Origin: a virus
Strand: one strand, 5' to 3'
Virus record (IMG/VR): IMGVR_UViG_3300042453_002354
Span: 92,878 to 156,877 of that record
DNA length: 64,000 nucleotides
Shown here one piece after another: positions 20,400-29,325 of the stretch. Numbering within the stretch: the stretch's first letter is position 1; each line of letters opens with the position of its first letter. The notes under the pieces are model-generated. The model did no database searches, was not told where the DNA came from, and worked only from the letters and a program-made list of their open reading frames with translations. A program made the position numbers and the translations under genes.

Positions 20400-22222
20400 T
20401 ATCTATTCTCATTAATAACTGTAACTTTTACATCCGTCTGTTGAATTAATAACATTCTATTTCTACTTGCGAAAAAATCACCATTCGATGGCGTAGCATA
20501 GAAATATAGTTTATTACCGCCATCACTTAATCCTTGTATACTTAGGCTAGATATTTGAATCGCACCAGTTTCATAATTTACAGAACCTATATTGTCATTT
20601 ACTATAATTTTATTTGAGCCGAATGGTCTGTATGCAAATAGTTTTCCATTACCATCATCAGTTATAAATGTTTCAAAACCGTTGAATATAAATCCAGAAC
20701 TTTTTATTGTTCTTATATCATGTAGTACATCGCCCAAATCAAGAGAAGATTGAAACGAAAAATTATATTGAACTGGTACATTAAACGGTGGCGTTACGGC
20801 ATATTTCAAGTAGACTGAAGTGATATTACCAGTTATTGAATCATCAGCTTGATCGATATATCTCAAAAGCGTACTGTATCTAAAGGTAGTATCAAATCCA
20901 CTCAACTTCTCTGCCGCAAATTTATTTATCGACTCTCTAACAGAGTTTTCTATCTGACCTGAAGATTTGCTATTTTTCCTGCCTTCAAATCTAACCGTAG
21001 TTTCTATGCCAATATTCATATACTCTGGATCTACCATTTCAACTTCAATGGCGACCATATTTCTAGGTCTAATAATTGTATTAATAATAGATTCTTTTTC
21101 TATTGTATTAAAGGTCAATCCATTCTTTGGTTTGGCAGAAACGAAAACAACACCATACTTTGGTGGTGAATTGTCTTCACCTCCCCAGACTCTAACGTGT
21201 TCTATTTGTGGATAGTCTTTAATCAATAAAGTTTCGTAATCCGATTTTGTCACCGCTCTAGCTTGTGTGTCATAATATAATGGTGCTTTAAATTTTACAC
21301 TCTCTATAGTTTCTTTATCTGAACCATTTCTCAAAGATTCTAGTGTGGTTATCGATATGTATTGTGGTGGAATCGTAACGCTATTTGGTGCAGTCAAGCT
21401 GGTAGTAGTAAACTTACTCAATCCGTGATATAATGGACCGTCAGTTACAAAATATGTTGCAGAGATTTGATTGCCATCTACTAATTTTTTTCCTATAAAC
21501 CCATCACCAAAGTAGAGTTCCAAAAATTCATTATCTGCTTCTTGTAGAAAGTAAACATTGTCATTAGGACCAACTTCAGTTACATCCTTTGCTAAAGTCC
21601 AAGTGTCTCCTTGTGCAACACCTGAGTTTTGTAATATAGTAACAAAAAGTTTTGTACTGTCTATATTAGCATTTGGCAAAATGAATCTTTGGGTTGAATT
21701 TAATTCATTGTCTACAGTAAATTTGTGAGTTATTTTTTTGCCTTGATAGATGTCTATATCAGCGGAATATTGCTGTACACCCCCAACTAGGGTTGTTTTT
21801 GGAAGAACAACCCTATCCATCGTATAAAGTTGTATTGGCTGATTAGAAGATCTAGAGGTAAATTCGTGGTGTAATGGAACTATTATGTACTCAGGAAATT
21901 CGGGAAAGGCTGAACTAGGCAATTTAACTGTTAAGTTAAGTTTTGCATAAGGTGCCCTAATACTAGTAGGAACATAACCCAAAGATTTAGCTCTTGAGAT
22001 TACATTATTTCTCAATATGGCACTATCCAGAAATGATTCGTTCGCAATCATATTTGAATAAAATGCATTGTAACCTGTATTATATGCAAGAACATCTAAT
22101 AGCAAGTTTATTCCAGAACCTTCAAAATTGTAATCCTGAAACTCTGGTTGATTTCTTAAAAAATCTTTGAGATTTTGTTTAATCTGCTGAAAATCCAATT
22201 CAGTGAACTTTTTGATTGTCAT
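20399..22222 (-). CDS. 6: Baseplate wedge protein gp6
   Basis: 607 residues, close to T4 gp6 (660). The N terminus FTELDFQQIKQNLKDFLRNQ, the following GSGINLLLDVLAYNTGYNAF motif and NESFLDSAILRNNVISRAKS are diagnostic of gp6 in T4-like phages. The middle carries the baseplate J-like part (TKSDYETLLIKDYPQIEHVR). gp6 forms the inner wedge ring with gp7 and gp25/gp53. It lies immediately after gp25 (adjacent coordinates) and overlaps the next start by one base. Confidence 0.94.
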   Translation of the reverse strand: MTIKKFTELDFQQIKQNLKDFLRNQPEFQDYNFEGSGINLLLDVLAYNTGYNAFYSNMIANESFLDSAILRNNVISRAKSLGYVPTSIRAPYAKLNLTVKLPSSAFPEFPEYIIVPLHHEFTSRSSNQPIQLYTMDRVVLPKTTLVGGVQQYSADIDIYQGKKITHKFTVDNELNSTQRFILPNANIDSTKLFVTILQNSGVAQGDTWTLAKDVTEVGPNDNVYFLQEADNEFLELYFGDGFIGKKLVDGNQISATYFVTDGPLYHGLSKFTTTSLTAPNSVTIPPQYISITTLESLRNGSDKETIESVKFKAPLYYDTQARAVTKSDYETLLIKDYPQIEHVRVWGGEDNSPPKYGVVFVSAKPKNGLTFNTIEKESIINTIIRPRNMVAIEVEMVDPEYMNIGIETTVRFEGRKNSKSSGQIENSVRESINKFAAEKLSGFDTTFRYSTLLRYIDQADDSITGNITSVYLKYAVTPPFNVPVQYNFSFQSSLDLGDVLHDIRTIKSSGFIFNGFETFITDDGNGKLFAYRPFGSNKIIVNDNIGSVNYETGAIQISSLSIQGLSDGGNKLYFYATPSNGDFFASRNRMLLIQQTDVKVTVINENR

Positions 22223-22630
22223 TTATCGGACCCTTTTTAGTGAAAATGTAATCTGCTTCGATTCGGTTTCTCCAACTATGTAGAACTGAATTTGTAACAC
22301 CAAAGTATTTTGATTTAGTAGATTTTTTGATGGTGGAGACATAACCTGTATTGATTGTATTCTAACTCTAGGCTCATAATCACGAATGGCCTCTTGAATC
22401 TTAGTTTTTATGATGTGTTCTGTCTGTGAATCGTACTGTTCAAACAATTGAGAAATTACATTTCCACCGAAAGATGGATTATAAAACTTTTCATAAAAAT
22501 TAGTCGATACAATTTGTCGAACGGCTCTTGCGATGGCCCTATCACCTCTAAGTGGTATCAAATCGCCTGTGTCTGGATGTGGAGTGAAAGATAGATCTAA
22601 ATCGCTATATCTTCTTTTTTCTAGAGCCAT
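22223..22630 (-). CDS. 25: Baseplate wedge protein gp25
   Basis: 135 residues, the usual gp25 length (T4: 132). Motifs seen: YSDLDLSFTPHPDTGDLIPL, RAVRQIVSTNFYEKFYNPSF and the acidic/hydrophobic C-terminal beta strands. It belongs to the GPW/gp25 family that initiates sheath assembly on the wedge. It directly precedes gp6 and has its own late promoter at 22668-22675. Confidence 0.94.
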   Translation of the reverse strand: MALEKRRYSDLDLSFTPHPDTGDLIPLRGDRAIARAVRQIVSTNFYEKFYNPSFGGNVISQLFEQYDSQTEHIIKTKIQEAIRDYEPRVRIQSIQVMSPPSKNLLNQNTLVLQIQFYIVGETESKQITFSLKRVR

Positions 22631-22649
22631 AAACTATTGATGCCTAAAC

Positions 22650-22669
22650 TAAAAGTCTTACGACTTTTA
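22650..22669 (-). other. 8-bp stem-loop ahead of gp25
   Basis: A perfect inverted repeat (TAAAAGTC, loop TTAC, GACTTTTA on the plus strand) lies between the stop of the small membrane gene and gp25, overlapping the late box at 22668-22675. Only read-through RNA from gp5 contains the whole hairpin, because late-promoter transcripts would start inside it. It may attenuate or process the upstream message. There is no U tract, so it is not a classical terminator. Confidence 0.4.
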
Positions 22670-22675
22670 TTTATA
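22668..22675 (-). promoter_or_regulatory. T4-type late promoter TATAAATA
   Basis: The minus strand reads GTATAAATAAAAG, an exact late consensus, 37 nt upstream of the gp25 ATG. It overlaps the last codons and stop of the upstream membrane-protein gene. Confidence 0.78.
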
Positions 22676-22994
22676 CTAGGATCAAAAAATAGTATGACCA
22701 ACAGAACATTACATAAACATAGAAAGAATTCACTGTAAAAAGTGATGTAAGTAAAAATTTACTGTTCAATATCGATTCTGTATGATATGCATAAGACAAT
22801 ACGAATAGTGCTAATGACTTTACCAAAGATAATCCAAACATTGCGCCAAGGTGATAACAAAGCCATTTCACCAATGGATTACCTTCAATTTCCACAGAAC
22901 CGTGATTTAATATACCAAAATATGTAAAATTCATGTCCAAAAATTGAACAATTAGTAGCGATACGATAAGTACTTTGTTTAATTTTTTAATCAT
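22671..22994 (-). CDS. Small integral membrane protein between gp5 and gp25
   Basis: From ATG 22994 this is a 107-residue protein. Two further ATGs at 23009 and 23012 would add residues and deepen the overlap with gp5, and none has a clear RBS. Three to four hydrophobic segments are visible (VLIVSLLIVQFLDMNFTYFG, LGAMFGLSLVKSLALFVLSY, FYVYVMFCWSYYFLILV). Its size and the spacing of ...FLDMNFTYFG...EGNPLVKWL recall DUF5658-type membrane proteins. A membrane gene between gp5 and gp25 is not part of the T4 order. A holin-like role is possible but unsupported. Confidence 0.6.
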   Translation of the reverse strand: MIKKLNKVLIVSLLIVQFLDMNFTYFGILNHGSVEIEGNPLVKWLCYHLGAMFGLSLVKSLALFVLSYAYHTESILNSKFLLTSLFTVNSFYVYVMFCWSYYFLILV

Positions 22995-25620
22995 GTCTAA
23001 ATTTACCATCATATACTAAGAATTCACGAGTGTTGTCGGATATAATAAATTGTTTTGGATAATCTTTGGCATATTTTGAAAATCTATAGTGATCTCTACC
23101 ACCATTTGCATTACCAGCAAATCTAGGCCTTTCAATCACATTACCTTTTCTGTGTTTCGGTGCGGTGACTTGCCATTTAGAAAAATCTCCTGGTCCGTGA
23201 TCGTAATAGATGAAAAACGTTTCCAATTCACCTGTCGGCAATGCTTCATACATCACTATTGGTCCACTGCCCGGCGGAACTAGAACGACTGGTTTACCAT
23301 CACTATCTGCTTTTGGTTTGTAGAGATAGTTGCTTTGACTCGGATCGTATGAACCATTAGAAAATCTAATTCTAAATCCAGGCTTGAAGTTGGAAGAGGT
23401 TTGTTCGGTAGTACTTTCAGCTTCTGGTATGAATGGAGGTTCTAAGTTTGGTGTATAAATGGGCGAGAATGTCGGAAACAAATTAGCAACACCTGCCACA
23501 TTAAATGAGGCGGTATTGTTTCCGATAGTAGGAGATTCAAATATGATAGATGAAGCAGCTCTCATTGAAATATAACTCAAAGATTCAAATGCTATCGTAT
23601 CTGCGATTATTTTAACTTTACCGTCAACCTTTAATACGTAATCGCCACCTACTTCTACTTCTTTATTATCTGCGATCTTTTGTGCGTGACCACCTTCCAT
23701 TTCTTGAAAGGTTGTGCCAGATTTAATAGATAAACCACCTGTACTTATTGTAGTTGAACCAGATTCGATTGTCAATTCGGTTTCTGATTTTATTTTTGTG
23801 GATTCATCGGAAGTTAAGTTTATATTTTTATTGCTTGCTATGTACATATCGGCCACCGATATTGTGTACAGTTTATTCAAGCACTTATCGACCAGTGTAC
23901 CATCAGGATGAATTTCTCTAAATGTGCCAGAACGATGATACCAATGCAATCTTTCTGCCTTTGGTGTATCATCTATTTCTATGTAATGTCCAGATTCGGA
24001 TTGATATACGTGATTGTATGGCCATTTTGCAGCATAAGGCGTTGCAGGTTCTTCAAAGGGTTCGCCTTCGACTGGTAGTTGATCTTTTGTTTCGCCCTTT
24101 GTCTCTGTTTTTTGTGGATTAACAATCCTCGGTAAAGATGGACTTAATTTCATTCCTTTTACTGGTTCATATGCGGCCGCCGAAAAGGAGGAAACATTTG
24201 AATTCTTTTTACCTACGATGGTATCTTCTATTTTTTGATTTCTGGCAAGTCTTGGTGTTACTGGTTCATTTAAGTATGGTTCAAGTGGATATCTACTAGC
24301 AGAATAAACTGGCGTGTTGTATGTCGCTGAAGACTGTTCTTCGGCGGTGCTTGTTGCCGATGGTCTTAGTAACTCCGCATCTGCTTCATCGTAAACACCA
24401 TCATTGTTTACGTCATACGGAAAGTTTTGTATATCAAAATCTTTTTGTAAAACACCAACTGCGGTTCCTTGTGTGAATAGTTTATTTTCATTCCTAAGAG
24501 GATCATTACTTTCTCTTTCATTTTCAAATTCTATCGGAACCAATTCTTCATCATTTGCACCAAAATCTAGTCCCAAAAATTCTGAGATTTTTTGTGCTGT
24601 ACTTCTTCCAAACCTTGATATCATCTCAAGTGGATTGTTAATTGGAATCAAGGCAGTTATGACGGAAGAAACATTACTTACAACATCGCCATTAAACAAT
24701 TGAGTAACTTCAAATGTTCCACCATTTTGTATGTTCGATAAAATCAAATTAATAGGACTAGAAGGACCAAGAGTGGAAAGAGATTGTGATACTTCTGGTG
24801 GTATTATATTATTGACATATGATGTTATTCTATTAGTCACCTCAGATTGTAAGACATCTTTAAAATTCAGCAACAAATCTGGATTAGCTGACATTTGATT
24901 CAATATGACATTTAATCCGTCCGTTACATTTCTTCTGTTTGTGTCTGACAGATTTTTAGCGGAAGAAATTCCCATTCCATTGATCAAGTTATCAAAACTA
25001 TTTGCACTCAAATCTTCAGATAATAGCGATAGACCATTTGAAGGATTTAAAAATGTTTGAGCCAAATTTAATGTCGATTGTGAATTAAACTTTGGCAATT
25101 GCTGTACTAGATTGTCTATTTTCGTTCTATCATTTACTGGTACTTGATAACGCACATCAGTTAAAAACTTATTGACTGAAGTTTTGGATGCATCTTGCAT
25201 TCCAGTTACAAAATTGGAGCCAAAATCATACGAACCACCGAACTCTGGAGGTCTAGGTACTTCACCATTGCTTAATTGTTCGGGTGTGGTAGGATCGTTA
25301 AATCCTACGTCAGGTACAGAGGTTTGTGTCGGTATGCCTGGTATCATACCTATCACACAAGGCATTTGGCATATGGTAGAATCCATAAAAAAGCCAAAAA
25401 CCCAGTCACCTTCCCTGAGTCCTACGACATTGTTTCCGTGATCGATTGGTAAACAAACCTGAGCCCAAGGTAGAGTATCAGTCGGTATTTGACTCTTATC
25501 TTCGGTGTGTAGTCCAAAAATGCGTACACGAACACGACCTAGCATTAGAGGGTCCATTCGATCCTCTACTACGCCTTTCCACCACACGAAACCGTCTAAG
25601 CCTTCAAAGTTTTTTAACAT
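22987..25620 (-). CDS. 5: Baseplate hub / spike protein gp5-like
   Basis: 877 residues. Residues about 10-105 form the gp5 OB-fold domain (FVWWKGVVEDRMDPLMLGRV, then RVRIFGLHTED and GDWVFGFFMD). Residues about 540-690 form the triple beta-helix spike (GHYIEIDDTP, HWYHRSGTFREIHPDGTLVD, then repeating short strands VEVGGDYVLKVDGKVKI). T4 gp5's lysozyme domain is absent; residues 105-530 are helical and low-complexity linker instead. The C-terminal 125 residues after the helix (RFSNGSYDPSQSNYLY onward) form an extra unrecognised domain at the spike end. It is followed by the gp25-6-7-8 order of T4. Confidence 0.88.
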   Translation of the reverse strand: MLKNFEGLDGFVWWKGVVEDRMDPLMLGRVRVRIFGLHTEDKSQIPTDTLPWAQVCLPIDHGNNVVGLREGDWVFGFFMDSTICQMPCVIGMIPGIPTQTSVPDVGFNDPTTPEQLSNGEVPRPPEFGGSYDFGSNFVTGMQDASKTSVNKFLTDVRYQVPVNDRTKIDNLVQQLPKFNSQSTLNLAQTFLNPSNGLSLLSEDLSANSFDNLINGMGISSAKNLSDTNRRNVTDGLNVILNQMSANPDLLLNFKDVLQSEVTNRITSYVNNIIPPEVSQSLSTLGPSSPINLILSNIQNGGTFEVTQLFNGDVVSNVSSVITALIPINNPLEMISRFGRSTAQKISEFLGLDFGANDEELVPIEFENERESNDPLRNENKLFTQGTAVGVLQKDFDIQNFPYDVNNDGVYDEADAELLRPSATSTAEEQSSATYNTPVYSASRYPLEPYLNEPVTPRLARNQKIEDTIVGKKNSNVSSFSAAAYEPVKGMKLSPSLPRIVNPQKTETKGETKDQLPVEGEPFEEPATPYAAKWPYNHVYQSESGHYIEIDDTPKAERLHWYHRSGTFREIHPDGTLVDKCLNKLYTISVADMYIASNKNINLTSDESTKIKSETELTIESGSTTISTGGLSIKSGTTFQEMEGGHAQKIADNKEVEVGGDYVLKVDGKVKIIADTIAFESLSYISMRAASSIIFESPTIGNNTASFNVAGVANLFPTFSPIYTPNLEPPFIPEAESTTEQTSSNFKPGFRIRFSNGSYDPSQSNYLYKPKADSDGKPVVLVPPGSGPIVMYEALPTGELETFFIYYDHGPGDFSKWQVTAPKHRKGNVIERPRFAGNANGGRDHYRFSKYAKDYPKQFIISDNTREFLVYDGKFRHD

Positions 25621-25647
25621 AGTGCGTTTATGAAAAATGATCTCTAG

Positions 25648-25875
25648 TTATGTATCTTTCAAACATTTATCATCTAGCGTCTTTTTCGCTAAAGAGACCA
25701 TTTTTATGTAATCCATCACTATTAAAAAGTCTTCTACGATTTCATCTTCTATTCTGTACATCTCCTCAATACTTAGATCACTGTGCATATTAAAATCGAT
25801 AGAATCTCTGAATAATCTAATCAGAGATTTTCTTGCAGTATTATAGAGATATCGATCATTTACTGGTCTAGTCAT
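25648..25875 (-). CDS. Small acidic hypothetical protein
   Basis: From ATG 25875 (MTRPVNDRYLYNTARKSLIR) it is 75 residues, mostly helical and acidic. GGA lies 9 nt upstream of this ATG. An in-frame ATG at 25905 would overlap the upstream gene more deeply. It lies between that 217-residue protein and gp5. No family is recognised. Confidence 0.55.
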   Translation of the reverse strand: MTRPVNDRYLYNTARKSLIRLFRDSIDFNMHSDLSIEEMYRIEDEIVEDFLIVMDYIKMVSLAKKTLDDKCLKDT

Positions 25876-25876
25876 T

Positions 25877-26530
25877 TTAAGTCCAAAGAAAAAATCTGAT
25901 ATCAATCAGACGATGTAACATTTCTTGATCTTCTTTATCCCAATATTGTTCTAGTTCAAATGAGTTCTGCCGAAGTTCCTTTCTCAACTCTCTCTCACTT
26001 TCAGTAAGTTCATCTTCCATCGTAAGAAATTTAGAACCTTCGATTTCTACAAACTTGTACCATTTTCTACCATCATTGTTTACCTGCTTTATTAATTCTT
26101 CAATCTGAATTAGATTTATATCTACTCTGCCAGGTCTAGCATCTTTCCACCAAAGATAAAGCTCCCTAACTTCTTTAGCGAAATTTCTGTGACCTTCATT
26201 TAAATCTTCACCATCCCTCGATAGTTCTGGACTCATATTTAACCAAAGTTCTAGATATGATAATCCAAGTTCTCGATTAGATAATCCCTTGTAACTAATC
26301 TTTTTAAATCTTCGATGACCTATTTCCATTTTAGCCAATTCGTTCTCGACAAAGTGTGTCAATACTGCAAAATTGGCATATAATAACATCTCACGAGAAT
26401 CTGAAAAGCCAGGTTTAGTTCCTAAGTGTACTACGTGATACTTGTCGTATGTTCTGTGTGCAATCCACGATTTTATTCGGTAAAACTTATGGACAATATC
26501 ATTCAGTATAAGTTTTTGCATCGTCTTCAT
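25877..26530 (-). CDS. Hypothetical protein, charged helical
   Basis: From ATG 26530 (MKTMQKLILNDIVHKFYRIK) it is 217 residues; ATG 26521 is an alternative. Tryptophan-rich helices are seen (WIAHRTYDKYHVVHLG, LSYLELWLNMSPELSRDGED, LYLWWKDARPGRVDINLIQI). The C terminus is strongly charged (ESERELRKELRQNSFELEQY). No catalytic motif is recognised. Its start overlaps nothing, and its end is 1 nt before the next gene. Confidence 0.6.
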   Translation of the reverse strand: MKTMQKLILNDIVHKFYRIKSWIAHRTYDKYHVVHLGTKPGFSDSREMLLYANFAVLTHFVENELAKMEIGHRRFKKISYKGLSNRELGLSYLELWLNMSPELSRDGEDLNEGHRNFAKEVRELYLWWKDARPGRVDINLIQIEELIKQVNNDGRKWYKFVEIEGSKFLTMEDELTESERELRKELRQNSFELEQYWDKEDQEMLHRLIDIRFFLWT

Positions 26531-26555
26531 AATATTATACCAAAAAAATACACAC

Positions 26556-26867
26556 TTATTCTTTGTTGTTTTGTTCGTGTAATTGTTTAAGTGTCTCGCC
26601 GAGAAATACACACTCCATATAAGATTCTGAACAAGGTCTCCATTTTTGCACTTTCTTATACTCTATTCTATTTTGTTTTGCATCTACCCAAAACGGTTCA
26701 TCTTCATCTATGTCCAGATATGCAAGCACATTATCATTTTCTTGTTCAACCCATACCAACATATTCAAACAAGGTCTAACCTTGTGCATAAAATTCCAAT
26801 CATTAAAATTTATGTAGGCAAGTTCAAACTCAAAATCAAAGTCAACCACATCATCAAAGTATATCAT
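26556..26867 (-). CDS. Hypothetical acidic protein
   Basis: 103 residues with an acidic aromatic N terminus (MIYFDDVVDFDFEFELAYIN) and a mixed alpha/beta pattern. Its ATG overlaps the TGA of the preceding 59-residue gene (ATGA), a coupling signature. The function is not recognised. Confidence 0.55.
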   Translation of the reverse strand: MIYFDDVVDFDFEFELAYINFNDWNFMHKVRPCLNMLVWVEQENDNVLAYLDIDEDEPFWVDAKQNRIEYKKVQKWRPCSESYMECVFLGETLKQLHEQNNKE

Positions 26868-27043
26868 TGTAATAATTCCTCTACAAGTTTTTTATAAACG
26901 TCATATGCCTCTAGCAATTCTGAGAGCATCGGTGTTATCTCTTCTTCTTTTAATTCATAAAAGCCGCCTAATAAGATGTCTTCAACATCCTTTATAAGTT
27001 CTTTAAGAATTTCTAACTTTTCTATGGCGATGTCAATTTCCAT
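26864..27043 (-). CDS. Very small acidic helical protein (59 aa)
   Basis: A short frame from ATG 27043 reads MEIDIAIEKLEILKELIKDV and ends ...YKKLVEELLQ with TGA overlapping the next ATG. It is almost wholly helical with heptad-like Leu/Ile spacing. It fills the gap between two small genes exactly and has the same coding style. It may act as a small binding partner or modulator. No family is known. Confidence 0.6.
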   Translation of the reverse strand: MEIDIAIEKLEILKELIKDVEDILLGGFYELKEEEITPMLSELLEAYDVYKKLVEELLQ

Positions 27044-27046
27044 TTT

Positions 27047-27304
27047 TTAGTCTTCATATAAAAATGCTTCGATTCTTTTTAGTTTTTCTTGTAGCGTTTT
27101 CAATCTTGCTTGCAGCTTCCATCTTTTTGTTGGATTTTTTCTTACCTGAAGTCTACCAAAAACATCCATATATTTTTGTTGATATTTCTGATATGATTTA
27201 AGTGCTTCGGCATTTAACTTTCTAGTAACCGAAGTCTGGTTCGGTTCCGCTGTGCTCAATTCTTGATTGCTCTCCTCTTCCTTTGGTGATAATGTTTCTG
27301 TCAT
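27047..27304 (-). CDS. Lys/Gln-rich helical hypothetical protein
   Basis: From ATG 27304 (MTETLSPKEEESNQEL) with a strong RBS (AAGGAG, 7 nt spacing) it has 85 residues. The first 30 are polar and disordered, and the rest is a basic helix (LKSYQKYQQKYMDVFGRLQV, RKNPTKRWKLQARLKTLQEK). It overlaps the last 83 nt of the UDG gene in another frame. It may bind nucleic acid, judged by charge only. Confidence 0.55.
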   Translation of the reverse strand: MTETLSPKEEESNQELSTAEPNQTSVTRKLNAEALKSYQKYQQKYMDVFGRLQVRKNPTKRWKLQARLKTLQEKLKRIEAFLYED

Positions 27305-27968
27305 TTTTTTCTCCTTCAACTTTAATCGGATTCCAATCTATAATATCTATTTTATGCTTTTTTAGAAACTCATTGCAAGCAGAAAAATGCTTACAATTAA
27401 AAAAACCTCTGTGTGCTGAAAGTGGCGATGGATGTGCAGCTTTCAGTATCAGGTGCTTTTTCTTGTCTATGAATGCAGAACATTTGGCAGATTTCTGACC
27501 CCACAACATAAAAACCACATTTGGCAAAGAATCCGAAATGTGCTTTATAACTCTTTCGGTAAAAATCTCCCACCCCAATCCATAATGAGAACCTGGTCTT
27601 CCGTTCTCTACTGTTAAAACTCTATTCAGTAAAAATACACCCTGATCAATCCAATTTGACAGTCTACCTTGAATTTGGATATCTCCGATGTCTGACTGTA
27701 TTTCCTTAAATATATTGTTCAGAGAAGCGGGTACAGTCTCTTCCGTAGACTCGAATGCAACACCAGTAGCAGCACCATTGTGATAAGGATCTTGTCCTAT
27801 TATAACCACTTTGATTTTGGCTAGTGGCACACTCGCAAAAATTTTAAACGTATTTTCTGGATCTGGATATACTAGCGTCCGTTTTCTCTCATTGGTCACA
27901 CGTAATGCCAAATCCTGAAAATATTGTTCGTGCGATTGTAATGTTAAAAATTCTCTCCACTCTTGCAT
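27222..27968 (-). CDS. ung: Family 1 uracil-DNA glycosylase
   Basis: 248 residues. The water-activating motif GQDPYH is at about 57-62, the HPSPLSAHRGFF DNA-intercalation loop at about 181, and the uracil pocket includes ALLNRVLTVE-like (VFLLNRVLTVENGRPGSH) and VFMLWGQKSA segments. All catalytic residues of the Ung family are present. Ung removes uracil from DNA in base excision repair. A 25-residue charged tail after IDIIDWNPIKV extends beyond the usual family end and overlaps the next gene. A phage copy suggests repair of deaminated cytosine or of host-derived dUMP and argues against uracil-substituted DNA in this phage. Confidence 0.93.
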   Translation of the reverse strand: MQEWREFLTLQSHEQYFQDLALRVTNERKRTLVYPDPENTFKIFASVPLAKIKVVIIGQDPYHNGAATGVAFESTEETVPASLNNIFKEIQSDIGDIQIQGRLSNWIDQGVFLLNRVLTVENGRPGSHYGLGWEIFTERVIKHISDSLPNVVFMLWGQKSAKCSAFIDKKKHLILKAAHPSPLSAHRGFFNCKHFSACNEFLKKHKIDIIDWNPIKVEGEKNDRNIITKGRGEQSRIEHSGTEPDFGY

Positions 27969-28141
27969 AAATTATTCAATTGCTCCTGTAAAAGTTTCTT
28001 CTTGAGATACAGCTCTTCAAGTTCTCTGAAAAGATTTATGCAACCTATACCAACGCACGAATGTATTGTTCTGTATACATACTGAATTTGGCATTCGGTC
28101 TTTTCAATTTCTTCTCTAATTTCTTTAATCAAGGTCGTCAT
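27944..28141 (-). CDS. Small helical hypothetical protein
   Basis: From ATG 28141 (MTTLIKEIREEIEKTECQIQ) it has 65 residues and forms an amphipathic helical hairpin with three Cys. It overlaps both the upstream membrane gene (17 nt) and ung (25 nt), pointing to a compact operon. No family is recognised. Confidence 0.5.
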   Translation of the reverse strand: MTTLIKEIREEIEKTECQIQYVYRTIHSCVGIGCINLFRELEELYLKKKLLQEQLNNLCKSGENF

Positions 28142-28433
28142 TTTCTGTATTCCCATTTTGTAAATTTTCGCAACGCAAAACATAGTCTTCTGTAACTAAT
28201 TCACAAAATTGCTTTTCGCTAATGTTATTTAAGTCTGATCCTTTTAACTTTAAAATTTTCAACGTCTTTGTAATTGATAATATCATAGTTGAATAGACAG
28301 TGCAATTACTTGCAAAAATTTTATTTGCCACTTCCAAATCAGATAAGGTTGATGATTTTACACTTCTTGCGGTGCCAAATCCTATAACCCAAAATATCAA
28401 AGCAAATACAATATCCACAAAAGTCAAATTCAT
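28125..28433 (-). CDS. Single-pass membrane protein, unknown
   Basis: 102 residues. A hydrophobic N-terminal segment at residues 4-22 (TFVDIVFALIFWVIGFGTA) is followed by a soluble helical domain, so it is probably anchored in the inner membrane. RBS AGGA lies 7 nt before ATG. It belongs to the small-gene run upstream of ung. Confidence 0.55.
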   Translation of the reverse strand: MNLTFVDIVFALIFWVIGFGTARSVKSSTLSDLEVANKIFASNCTVYSTMILSITKTLKILKLKGSDLNNISEKQFCELVTEDYVLRCENLQNGNTENDDLD

Positions 28434-28447
28434 TATTTTTCCTATGT

Positions 28448-28729
28448 TTAACGTTTTTGATTATAACCGGATGAAAAACTACTTGATGCGTATGCTTCTT
28501 TTCTTGCATATTGAATTAATTCATTAACTCTAATTTCCAAATTTGTATATCTTTCTCGTCTATACTTTCGACTCTCTTCTTCAATCTTCTGTCTCGAAAT
28601 GCAAGTATACTTTTGGTGCAAAATTACAGATACTTCATAACTAGTGTATACAGAATGTCTTGCCAGATCATAAAACTCGTGGATTAATTCTTCTTGTTTT
28701 ATTAGAAGGTGACTTGTAATTTGAGTCAT
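28448..28729 (-). CDS. Hypothetical charged helical protein
   Basis: From ATG 28729 (MTQITSHLLIKQEELIHEFY) with RBS AAGGTGG it has 93 residues. The C-terminal half is rich in Arg/Glu (SRQKIEEESRKYRRERYTNL). Its start overlaps the end of the upstream 199-residue gene. No family is recognised. Confidence 0.5.
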   Translation of the reverse strand: MTQITSHLLIKQEELIHEFYDLARHSVYTSYEVSVILHQKYTCISRQKIEEESRKYRRERYTNLEIRVNELIQYARKEAYASSSFSSGYNQKR

Positions 28730-29325
28730 ATTATCCACCTTAAAAATAATTTTTTAGAATCTGGTCTGTTCATTATATAATCGCAAGTTTCGGCTATAAT
28801 GTCAAGACCGTTTGTTATGAAGTCGGCCTCAGCTTCAGAATATTTTTTAATGTGCTGTAAATACAATTCTTTATAGTGCATTGCATTGTAATAAGATAAC
28901 AACCAATCGTGTTGTTGATATCTATCGATCTTTAATGAATTGATTTTAAGGTTGAAAATATTAAATAGATTTTTCCCTATTGATTTTGTCAATCTAGTAT
29001 CAAATGAATTTTGATTATATTCTGATATGAAATGCCCTATTTTAAATTTGTGATTCTTGTGTATAGAAGATGTAAACTTATATGTTATGGGTGCATACAA
29101 ATTACCGCCCAATGAAGATACCAAACCCTTTTCTGATAAGAACTTCCACTTCTTATAAGAATATTCATTTATACCTTTTTTATTTTCATCTCTCCAAAAA
29201 TCAACTTCTTCACTCTGCGGACAAATTTCTTTGTTGAACATATCGGTAAACTTTTCGATATGCTCTTCGTATTCAAGAAATTTGGCATAGTCCTCAAAGC
29301 GAACTAAAGTGACTTCAGTTGTCAT
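28726..29325 (-). CDS. Hypothetical protein (199 aa)
   Basis: Starts MTTEVTLVRFEDYAKFLEYE; mixed charge, with many Lys, Phe and Tyr residues and a Trp-containing C terminus. No catalytic motif is recognised. It overlaps the preceding 47-residue gene by 11 nt and the next by 4 nt, so it belongs to the same transcript. Confidence 0.55.
   Translation of the reverse strand: MTTEVTLVRFEDYAKFLEYEEHIEKFTDMFNKEICPQSEEVDFWRDENKKGINEYSYKKWKFLSEKGLVSSLGGNLYAPITYKFTSSIHKNHKFKIGHFISEYNQNSFDTRLTKSIGKNLFNIFNLKINSLKIDRYQQHDWLLSYYNAMHYKELYLQHIKKYSEAEADFITNGLDIIAETCDYIMNRPDSKKLFLRWII

Noticed and set aside
22987-25620. Lysozyme domain in the gp5 protein, as in T4
   Set aside because: The interval between the OB fold and the beta-helix lacks any lysozyme motif and is helical, low-complexity linker.
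25620-25648. Late promoter before gp5 (CATAAACG)
   Set aside because: Two mismatches from NATAAATA in the last three positions; not supported by the other late boxes.
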